Positions 1 to 6,004 of a DNA stretch of 8,087 bases are shown here, in pieces. The stretch covers positions 1 through 8,087 of the forward strand of contig JAOZTM010000016.1 in the NCBI GenBank assembly GCA_029942215.1, written 5' to 3'. Positions within the stretch are counted from its first letter, which is position 1. Each line of letters begins with the position of its first letter. The notes beneath the pieces are model-generated. The model was given only the letters and a program-made list of their open reading frames with translations. It did no database searches and was not told where the DNA came from. The DNA is from Metamycoplasmataceae bacterium (lineage in GTDB: Bacteria; Bacillota_I; Bacilli_A; Mycoplasmatales; Metamycoplasmataceae). The position numbers and the translations under genes were made by a program.

Positions 1-781
1 GCTCTTGATATAGTTCTCTTTCATACTTGATAATCTTATTGATTGTTTCAACCATGTGAACTGGAACACGAATAGTTCTAGCTTGGTCAGCTACAGCTCT
101 TGTAATTGATTGTCTAACTCATCAAGTTGCGTATGTAGAGAATTTAAATCCTTTAGATCAGTCATATTTTGAAACGGCTTTGATCAATCCTGCATTTCCT
201 TCAGAAATTAAATCAATAAATGAAAGCCCTCTGTTTTTATATTTCTTAGCGTTGTTTACAACAAGTCTAAGATTTCTACGTATTAATTCTTCTCTAGCTT
301 TCTTACCTGGACGTCCACCCTTTTCGATTAACTTAGCAAGTTTAATCTCTTCATCATGCTTAAGTAATTTACCGTATTTACCAATTCATCTCATGTATCA
401 CTTAACAATATCGTCTGTACTCGTTAGTTTGTTTACAAGTTCTGAATCTTTAACTTCGATTGTTTCTTTAACATCATCTAATGAAATTTCTGTTGTGTTA
501 TCGAAACTCTTAAGTTCAACTTCGATTCCTTTTTCATTAACAATTTTTACATCTGCTTTATCAGCATCAGTTGAAACAACTTTCTTTTTCAAAAGTACTT
601 CAAATAATTCATCTGATCCTTCATCAGAAACTAAAAGTTTCTTTTTATCCATAAAATCAAAAACTTGTTCTTGAGTCAAGAATTTTAAATCTTTATCTTT
701 CTTTTTAAGTCTTAATAATTCTTTCTTAAGTGCCTTAACAACTAAGTCATATGAGTTTTTTTCTTTGTTTACTTTAGCCAT
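1..781 (-). CDS. rpoD: RNA polymerase primary sigma factor (sigma-70/SigA), C-terminal part outside window
   Basis: This is the main sigma factor, which directs RNA polymerase core to -10/-35 promoters. The window holds 260 codons from the ATG at 781; regions 3 and 4 lie beyond position 1. Residues 1 to about 125 are a Lys/Glu-rich, poorly conserved N-terminal segment. Region 1.2/2 follows, with conserved landmarks [59 protein letters not shown] and [12 protein letters not shown]. The region 2.3/2.4 residues used for -10 melting and recognition (the WW pair, then Q and T) are present. Five Trp codons are UGA, two of them in tandem at 119-124, so the standard code would wrongly stop the gene at 398. 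The start is set by AAAGGAG at 786-792. It begins one base after the dnaG stop, as in the classic dnaG-rpoD pair. Identification is secure. Confidence 0.97.
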
Positions 782-782
782 G

Positions 783-2450
783 CTACTCCTTTATCAATTC
801 TTTTTTTAGTACACGAATTTTATTTGCAAATTTTATTTTTTGGGTTTCATCAGACGTATTTTCTAATTTTACCTTATATTCTTCGATTTTTCATTCTTTT
901 GATTCTGTATTAACTCTTTTAATCAGGTCCATAAACTCTGCATCTGAATCTACACTTTTATAATTCTTAATTTCAGCAATCTTTAATTTAAGTTCTTGAT
1001 CAGCCGGTTCATACTCTCCGCTTTCAAATTTCTTGATGTATCTTACGATAGCTGGAAGGATTTGTTCTGTGAAGTGAATCTGTTCTTTCTCTAATAAATT
1101 AATAAAGCTTTTGTTTTTGATCATCGACATTATCAATGAATATGAATAGTTTCTTCTGATTATCAATGGTTTTTCTTTTTTAACTTCTTTAACTTTAGAA
1201 GGTGTATTCTTTAGAATAGAATTTAATGATTCGTCTGAGACACCTAGATCTTTTTTAATTAAGTTCTTATAGAAATCAACTTTAATAGATGTTTGATTCT
1301 CAAGATACTTAGAGAATGACTTGATGAAGTCTTCAATTTCTTGAGGGCTTCCATTGTTGAATTTTTGTTTATGCAATTCGTAAATGTAAGCTAATGCTTC
1401 TATTTTTACTTTTGCTACTTCCAATAATTTTTCAACTCCGTATTTCTCAAGAACATCATTTGGATCTAGGTTTTCGAAAGGCTTAACTACAAATGTTTTG
1501 ATATCTTCTTTTAGAAGAGTTGCTATAGATTTGATAGTTGCAGCAATACCAGCCTTATCTCCATCCAACATTAAGTTAACTGTTTTACCTCTAAGTAAGT
1601 TAGTGTGTTTTGATGTTAATGAAGTTCCCATAATTGCCACAGAGTTATTCATTCCTGCTCTTGACATTGCAATTACATCTGTGAACCCTTCATTAATGAA
1701 CACTTCCTTAGATTGGTTAATTTGTTCTCTTGAATTTGAATAGTTATAAAGAACATTTGACTTATCAAAAACTCTAGTCATTGCTGAATTGATATATTTA
1801 GCGTTTGATGTTCCTTCAATATCTCTTCCAGAAAAAGCAACTATCTTTCCTTCGTTGTTCTTTATTCCAAAAATTAATCTGTTTCTAAAGAAGTCTCCAC
1901 CATTCTCAGTTGCTAAAGAAGAATTAATAACAGTTGCCTCGTCATGTCCTTTTTTCTTTAGGAAATCAATTAGACCTGAGTTGGGTGCATAACCAATTAG
2001 GAATTCGTCTCTTATAGCTGAAGATAAGTTTCTTTCTTCTGCATAAGCTAAAGCTTGTTTTCCATTCTCTGTATTTAACGAGTATTGGAAAAACAACATT
2101 GCGTCTTCATTTGCTTTCAAGATTTTAGAATCAGTTTCTGAATAAACCTTTTCCTTTTTAGAATACATTTCAACTTTGATTCCTATCTTTTCTGCAAGTT
2201 GAACTAAAGACTCTCTAAAAGAGATCTTATTTATAAGCGAGTTGAATTTTATTAAATCTCCACCAGTTCCACAAACGAAACATTTAAATAATTGTTTATC
2301 TGGCGAAACTGACATAGAAGGATTTGTATCTTCATGAAAAGGACAAACACCTCAATAGTTTCTTCCTTTTTTAGAAAGGTCAACAAATTCTGAAACAATG
2401 TTCACGATGTCAAGTTCATTTTTAATTTTTAGTAATGTTGAATCGTTCAT
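783..2450 (-). CDS. dnaG: DNA primase DnaG
   Basis: This primase makes the short RNA primers that start Okazaki fragments and is recruited by the DnaB-type helicase. It has 555 aa, close to the usual 580-600. The N-terminal zinc-binding domain has the CHC2 ligands C36, H39, C57 and C60 (CPFH and CFVC). The RNA polymerase core follows, with RNRLIFGI and GRDI near 189-210 and KYINSAMTRVFDKSNVLY near 218-235. The TOPRIM metal site is INEGFTDVI (E254, D258), GTSLTSKH and LMLDGDKAG (D296, D298). DPNDVL near 329 closes the core. The remaining ~200 residues are Lys/Glu-rich and diverged, matching a degenerate helicase-interaction domain. W33 and the Trp in KEWKIEEY are UGA; the standard code would lose both the zinc finger start and the last 36 residues. 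The start has a strong AAAGGAG 5 nt upstream. It lies 10 bp after rluB and 1 bp before rpoD. Confidence 0.97.
786..792 (-). promoter_or_regulatory. Ribosome binding site of rpoD, overlapping the dnaG stop
   Basis: AAAGGAG lies 4 nt before the rpoD ATG. It forms the last two sense codons of dnaG (AAG GAG) and abuts its TAG stop. It fixes the rpoD start and suggests that sigma factor translation is coupled to termination on the primase gene. Confidence 0.8.
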
Positions 2451-2455
2451 TGTTT

Positions 2456-2462
2456 CTCCTTT
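2456..2462 (-). promoter_or_regulatory. Ribosome binding site of dnaG
   Basis: AAAGGAG sits 5 nt upstream of the ATG at 2450 and overlaps the TAA stop of rluB (2461-2463). It selects this ATG, which restores the complete CHC2 zinc finger, over the internal Met at 2315, which lies after the first two zinc ligands. Confidence 0.8.
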
Positions 2463-3165
2463 ATTTTTCTATTCCGACCATCTCTTTTAAGAAGTTAACT
2501 TCTTTAGAAGTAAGTTCTCTATATGTACCTTTTGATAAATCACCTACGTGGCTTAATCCAGCGAATTCAATTCTTGTTAGATTAAGAACTGATGTATCTA
2601 CTAATTCGAAAAGATTTTTAACATGATGGTATGTACCAAGACTTAAAGCAATTATGTAAGTCTTGCTATCTACTTTAGTAACTGTTTGTTTTGATGACTT
2701 ACCGTCAATTATTATTTGATCTCCATTTAAGTAGTCTAATTCTTTATCAGTTAACTTTCTTTGAAGTCTAGCTCTATAAACTTTTATTACTTTGTAAGAT
2801 GGATGAGTTAATCTGTTTGATAACTCTCCGTCATTTGTTAATAGAAGCGTTCCTGTTGTATCGTAGTCTAATCTACCAACCGGGAATATATGTCTACTAT
2901 CATTTATTAAATCAGTAATAACTGTTCTTCCTTCGGGATCTTTTAAAGTACAAATAACTTTTTCAGGTTTGTTGATCATGTAATAAACATTCTCATCTTT
3001 ATATAAAGCTTTGCCATCTACAAGGATAGTATCTTTGAAAGTTGCTTTGTCTCCTAGAGTTGCGATTTTTCCATTTACTTCAACTCTTCCTTGGATAATC
3101 ATTTCTTCAGCATTTCTTCTTGAGGCTACGCCAGCTTGTGACATTAGTTTTTGTATTCTATCCAT
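2461..3165 (-). CDS. rluB: RluB/RsuA-family 23S rRNA pseudouridine synthase
   Basis: The enzyme isomerises a uridine in ribosomal RNA to pseudouridine. By family resemblance the target is the large-subunit site served by RluB, but substrate choice cannot be read from sequence alone. It has 234 aa. Residues 1 to about 48 form an S4 RNA-binding domain (MDRIQKLMSQAGVASRRNAE, VEVNG). The catalytic domain has YYMINKPEKVICTLKDPEGR and the active-site motif GRLDYDTTGTLLLTNDG, with nucleophile Asp100. It continues with HPSYKVIKVYRARL and the C-terminal LTRIEFAG region. The usual GLLLLTNDG reads GTLLLTNDG here. I start at the ATG giving MDRIQKL, which matches the usual S4 start and has AAAGG 7 nt upstream. 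The frame stays open further upstream, but that extension only shadows scpB. It overlaps scpB by 8 nt and has no Trp codons. Confidence 0.92.
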   Translation of the reverse strand: MDRIQKLMSQAGVASRRNAEEMIIQGRVEVNGKIATLGDKATFKDTILVDGKALYKDENVYYMINKPEKVICTLKDPEGRTVITDLINDSRHIFPVGRLDYDTTGTLLLTNDGELSNRLTHPSYKVIKVYRARLQRKLTDKELDYLNGDQIIIDGKSSKQTVTKVDSKTYIIALSLGTYHHVKNLFELVDTSVLNLTRIEFAGLSHVGDLSKGTYRELTSKEVNFLKEMVGIEK

Positions 3166-3727
3166 TCTCTTGCCTTTGTGATGCATAAAGATCAAACTCT
3201 TCATCCTCAGCATTTTCATTAGAAAGGTCTGAAAGTTTTGGAAGTTCATTTAATGAATTGATATTAAAGTAATCGTAAAACTTATCAGTTATACCGAAAA
3301 GTGAAGGACTCCCAGGAGTTTTAGATGTTCCAACTTCTTTGATAATTCCTTTTATAACTAAAGTATTAACAACAGCTTCTGATGACTTACCTCTTATTAA
3401 ATTGATTTGAGATTTAGTTATAGGATGTTTGTATGCAATGATTCCAGCAACTTCAACTGCTGAAGAAGAAAGCTTTTGTTTTTTGATGATTGTAACTAAT
3501 TTAGAAATCGCTTCTTTTGATTCCTCTTTTGTTATAAATTTGAAAACTTCACCGAACTCTACCACTTCTATACCTCTGTCTGATTCGTTAAAATGCTTTT
3601 TAAATGCCTTAAGAGCACTTCTTGCATCTTTTGTTGGTATTTCCATAGCTGACTTCAATTGCTTGGCTGTAAGGCCCGTTTCTCCTTGGACGTAAAGTAG
3701 TGCTTCTATGTCTTTGAAATTATTCAT
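3158..3727 (-). CDS. scpB: Segregation and condensation protein B (ScpB)
   Basis: ScpB is the winged-helix accessory subunit of the bacterial SMC-ScpA-ScpB condensin, which loads on DNA and organises and segregates the nucleoid. It binds the middle of ScpA as a dimer. It has 189 aa, the usual length. Two winged-helix domains are expected. The first covers about residues 1-75 (IEALLYVQGETGLTAKQL, then the FKFITKEES strand). The second has the family signature LSSSAVEVAGIIAYKHPITK at 86-105, then INLIRGKSSEAVV. GTSKTPGSPSLFGITDKFYD (133-152) and INSLNELP match the usual G-R-PGRP-LYGTT-FL-YFGL-SL-ELP ending. An acidic tail of about 25 residues follows. The start has AAAGGAG at 3734-3740, and the gene overlaps scpA and rluB by 8 nt each. 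The SMC gene itself is not in the window. Confidence 0.95.
   Translation of the reverse strand: MNNFKDIEALLYVQGETGLTAKQLKSAMEIPTKDARSALKAFKKHFNESDRGIEVVEFGEVFKFITKEESKEAISKLVTIIKKQKLSSSAVEVAGIIAYKHPITKSQINLIRGKSSEAVVNTLVIKGIIKEVGTSKTPGSPSLFGITDKFYDYFNINSLNELPKLSDLSNENAEDEEFDLYASQRQENG
3173..3177 (-). promoter_or_regulatory. Ribosome binding site of rluB
   Basis: AAAGG lies 7 nt before the ATG at 3165, inside the 3' end of scpB. It supports this start over Met codons further upstream in the same frame. Confidence 0.6.
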
Positions 3728-4451
3728 CTATATCTCCTTTCATAATTGTTATCTTAGAATATTGTTCATCTTGTTCTAAAGTTAGTTCTTGCTTTCTCGC
3801 CATATCCAACACTGTTAGCATTGTTACTACAAAGTGATTAATAGTTGGAACATTGAATATCTCTTCGAAAGTTACATTCTTTGATTTTTTGAATAGTTCT
3901 ATTATTTCTATTCTTCTTTCAGCTGGTGATAGGTCAAAGTTTTCTAGTGTAACTTCTTTTAACTTCTCTGCGTTTGTTCTTTCAAACATCTTTCTCATAA
4001 CACCTATAAGGTTAACTGCATTAGAGTGTCCATCAAGTTGCGCCTCATCTGGCTTTTCTTGATATGGATAGTAATCAGAAGTTTCCTTTAGGTATAACTT
4101 CTTTCTTTCCTCTTCATTTTCCTTTAGCTTCTCAGCAATCTTTTTAAATTGATGGTATTCAACTAAACGATTTAAAATATCAGACTTCTCTTCTTCTACC
4201 TCTTCAGTTAAACTTGGATCTTCTAAAAGCATTTTTGCTTTTAAAAATAATAAAGATGAAGCCATAACTAGATATTCACTCGCTAAGTCGACGTTATCAT
4301 TCTTAATTTTATCTATGATAGTTAAGTAAGCGGTTGCCAATTCACTAATGTCAATTGAAAAAATATCCATCTTCTTATCTTTTACTAAATCAAGCAAAAG
4401 ATCTAATGGACCATCAAAATTAGTTATGTGAAAGTCTGTATTGTTTTCCAT
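3720..4451 (-). CDS. scpA: Segregation and condensation protein A (ScpA, kleisin)
   Basis: ScpA is the kleisin that bridges the two SMC heads and carries the ScpB dimer. It has 243 aa, normal for the family. The N-terminal SMC-neck-binding part shows FDGPLDLLLDLVKDKKMDIF (12-31) and ISELATAYLTII. ASEYLVMASSLLFLKAKMLL (57-76) follows, as in other ScpA proteins. An acidic, charged middle (about 80-170) corresponds to the ScpB-binding linker. The C-terminal winged helix (about 175-243) has VTFEEIFN, HFVVTMLTVLDMARKQELTL and a final ITI strand. The start ATG shares one base with the plsC stop (TAATG). I see only a weak AGGT upstream, so translation probably depends on ribosomes ending on plsC. 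It has no Trp codons and no odd composition. Confidence 0.95.
   Translation of the reverse strand: MENNTDFHITNFDGPLDLLLDLVKDKKMDIFSIDISELATAYLTIIDKIKNDNVDLASEYLVMASSLLFLKAKMLLEDPSLTEEVEEEKSDILNRLVEYHQFKKIAEKLKENEEERKKLYLKETSDYYPYQEKPDEAQLDGHSNAVNLIGVMRKMFERTNAEKLKEVTLENFDLSPAERRIEIIELFKKSKNVTFEEIFNVPTINHFVVTMLTVLDMARKQELTLEQDEQYSKITIMKGDIDE
3734..3740 (-). promoter_or_regulatory. Ribosome binding site of scpB inside scpA
   Basis: AAAGGAG lies 6 nt before the scpB ATG, within the last codons of scpA. With the 8-nt overlap it points to coupled translation, which would suit two subunits of one complex. Confidence 0.75.
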
Positions 4452-5245
4452 TAAGAGTTACCTAAGTTTGCACCTTTAACTGATCTCTTACCTACTGGTT
4501 TAACTCATTTAGATTCGATTATCTTTTGAACCTTAGCTGCTAAAGACTTTGTGTCAAGTGAGATAAAACTCATTGGTTTAATTTGTTTGCCAAAGATAAC
4601 TTGGATCTTTAACTTTTCAGTTCTATCAAGGTTTGATGCTGAATAAGAATTGTTTATTGTTACAGGGATTATTGGCATGAAAGATTTCTTAGCCATTCTG
4701 AAAGCACCTGATTTAAATTCTTTAATTGTTCCATCTTTACTTCTTGAACCTTCAGGGAATATAACAGCAAACTTCTTTTCTTTCTTAATGAAATCAGAGA
4801 ACTCATCAATCTTCTTTAGTGCATCTCTTGGATTTTTTCTATCTATGAAAGTTGTGCTCAACATTCCAGCAACACCTTTAACTCTTTTGTTTTTGGCAAT
4901 ATCGTCTTTAGCAAGGAAAGCTGATTGCAGATTTTTATAATCACTCCCAGGTCTTTCATCTCTAAGTGCAAGGATTATTAAAGCAGGGTCTCACATTGAT
5001 GTGTGATTCGCAGCTATAAGAGCTGGAGCCTTTGGTAAGTTATCTCAACCAATTACTTCAAGTTCAATATTTGCAGTTTTATTAACTTTACTTAAAACTC
5101 TAGCTATGTAATCATTTTTTCATTGCTCTGGATATCTAGTATCTGTTTCAGGAGCCTTTTTGATTTTCTTAGCAAGTTTATTCATTCTATGAATTTTTCA
5201 TGCGATATATGGGTAATTTAAAATTATCTTTGTTTTTGCTTTCAT
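4451..5245 (-). CDS. plsC: 1-acyl-sn-glycerol-3-phosphate acyltransferase (PlsC)
   Basis: PlsC adds the second acyl chain to lysophosphatidic acid at the membrane, giving phosphatidic acid, the precursor of membrane phospholipids. It has 264 aa. Motif I is NHTSMWDP (H81, D86; the HX4D catalytic pair). A probable motif II follows near FIDRKNPRDA. Motif III is FPEGSRSKDG (163-172), and motif IV is the PIIPVTI segment near 191-197. The N-terminal ~30 residues are basic with some hydrophobic stretches and could bind the membrane surface; I see no clear signal peptide. Five Trp codons are UGA, including the one in the HX4D motif, and the standard code leaves only a 119-aa fragment. The ATG at 5245 follows the acpS stop with no gap and has AAAGGAG 6 nt upstream. 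It shares one base with scpA. The acyl-donor type (acyl-ACP, acyl-CoA or other) is not visible from sequence. Confidence 0.93.
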
Positions 5246-5542
5246 TTAATTCTCCTTTTTAACTATTGCTATATAGTAATCATCTTCAGTAGACGTTGAT
5301 ATTTCAAATCCCTTGAATTCAACTTCTCTTCCATTTTCTATTAGATTTATATCCTTGAAAGTATTCAAAGAGTTGTCAGCTTTAAACAAAGCTTCCTTTA
5401 CAGATCATCTTTTAGCTAGGAACCTAGCTTTATTTGAAGATTCTTCATATAAAACCTTTTCTTCTACAGAAAGAATTTTATCAACGAATGCCTCAGTAGA
5501 ATTCTCGAATCTACTTATTTTTGTAAGATCTATACCTAACAT
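5246..5542 (-). CDS. acpS: Holo-[acyl-carrier-protein] synthase (AcpS)
   Basis: AcpS moves the 4'-phosphopantetheine arm from CoA to a serine of apo-acyl carrier protein. It has 98 aa, slightly shorter than the usual 115-125. The N-terminal MLGIDLTKISRF carries the metal-binding Asp (D5). RFLAKRWSVKEALFKA (40-55) is the second signature, with the metal-ligand Glu at E50. GFEISTSTEDDYYIAIV near the C-terminus matches the usual S-x-SH-E-D-A strand, but the conserved His is Thr. Its single Trp is UGA. The ATG at 5542 is the only possible common start: the frame upstream runs through ACT, TTA, AAT and so on back to the TAA at 5594-5596 with no ATG, GTG or TTG. There is no Shine-Dalgarno sequence; a TATAAT ends 6 nt before the ATG, so the message is probably leaderless. 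It is followed directly by plsC. Confidence 0.88.
5252..5258 (-). promoter_or_regulatory. Ribosome binding site of plsC inside acpS
   Basis: AAAGGAG lies 6 nt before the plsC ATG and lies across the last codons of acpS (AAA AAG GAG). It fixes the full-length start, which places the catalytic HX4D motif at residue 81. Confidence 0.78.
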
Positions 5543-5548
5543 AGTTAA

Positions 5549-5554
5549 ATTATA
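5549..5554 (-). promoter_or_regulatory. -10 promoter element of the acpS-to-rpoD operon
   Basis: TATAAT on the minus strand, within TTATATATAAT, is a perfect -10 hexamer, with six bases between it and the A of the acpS ATG. Initiation 6-7 nt downstream of a -10 box would put the first base of the RNA at or next to the AUG. No good -35 box sits 16-18 nt upstream; that position is in the T tract of the preceding terminator. Weak -35 boxes are common in mycoplasmas. AT-rich DNA makes chance matches likely, but this one is in the only intergenic gap of the window. Confidence 0.6.
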
Positions 5555-5572
5555 TATAAGTGCAGGGGAAAT

Positions 5573-5595
5573 AAAAAAAAATCAAGATGATTTTT
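5573..5595 (-). terminator. Rho-independent-type terminator after the membrane protein gene
   Basis: On the minus strand AAAAATCA (5588-5595) pairs perfectly with TGATTTTT (5577-5584) around a 3-nt TCT loop, and Ts continue for four more bases. The stem has a single G-C pair, so it is weak by usual standards, though AT-rich terminators fit this genome. Its 5' arm starts inside the TAA stop codon at 5594-5596. It separates the oppF unit from acpS, perhaps only partly. Confidence 0.55.
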
Positions 5596-6004
5596 AGATA
5601 AGTATTGGGATTATAGAAGTGATTAAAAGTATCGCACCTATACCCAAACCAATGAATATTAAGAAATTATCCTTCTTTTTCATTGATTCTCTTCTTTCAT
5701 CTATGCTTCTTTTTCTGAATTCCTTCGGAGTTTCAGCACGCTTGTTCTGAACACTGTTCAATCTCTTGCCGAATGAGTTCTTACTACCATTCGATAACAT
5801 CTCGGCGAATCCTGCTCTATATATTCATAGTAGACTTAGCATTGCAAGTAGAAATACAGCGAAAATCATAAGAGACTCATGTCATGTCAACATCCCTAGT
5901 CCAGTAGGAAGCGCCACCATTAAAATTCCAGAAAGAATGTAAAATCCAGTTCAGAAGTATCTTTTCTTATCTTCTTTATAAAGTTTTAAAGTCTTCTTAA
6001 TCAC
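5594..6004 (-). CDS. Small membrane protein of unknown function, three predicted transmembrane helices
   Basis: I do not recognise this 136-aa protein with certainty. A short basic N-terminus (MIKKTLKLYKEDKKRY) leads into two closely spaced hydrophobic helices at about 17-39 and 44-62. A hydrophilic, basic loop at about 63-111 follows (GKRLNSVQNKRAE, RKRSIDERRESMKKK). A last hydrophobic helix near 113-136 runs to the C-terminus. By the positive-inside rule the N-terminus and the long loop are probably cytoplasmic. The two-helix, charged-loop, one-helix layout and the IYRAGF motif after helix 2 loosely recall DUF3899 proteins of Firmicutes and mycoplasmas; this is a guess. The start is GTG: a stop codon precedes it immediately in frame, and GGAAG lies 6 nt upstream. 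It overlaps oppF by 8 nt, so the two are likely co-transcribed. Three UGA Trp codons lie in or beside the first two helices. Confidence 0.75.

Noticed and set aside
180..674. A long plus-strand open frame with a Ser/Leu/Phe-rich, membrane-like translation
   Set aside because: It lies antisense to rpoD. Its hydrophobic, Ser-rich composition is what the complement of AT-rich Lys/Glu codons gives, and it has no ribosome binding site or family motif. Other plus-strand frames, such as 1498-1743, 3429-3695, 4650-4940, 5313-5597 and 7426-7794, are rejected for the same reason.
3166..3249. A longer N-terminus for RluB starting at 3249
   Set aside because: The extra 28 residues come from reading scpB in another frame. 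The S4 domain begins naturally at MDRIQKL, where an AAAGG lies at normal spacing.
4451..5245. plsC as a pseudogene broken by several stop codons
   Set aside because: All internal stops are TGA and fall where Trp is acceptable or expected, including inside the HX4D motif (NHTSMWDP). The frame is intact under code 4.
5561..5588. TTGATT upstream of acpS as a -35 box for the TATAAT
   Set aside because: The spacing to the -10 box is about 25 nt, well beyond the 16-18 nt range, and the motif lies within the terminator hairpin.
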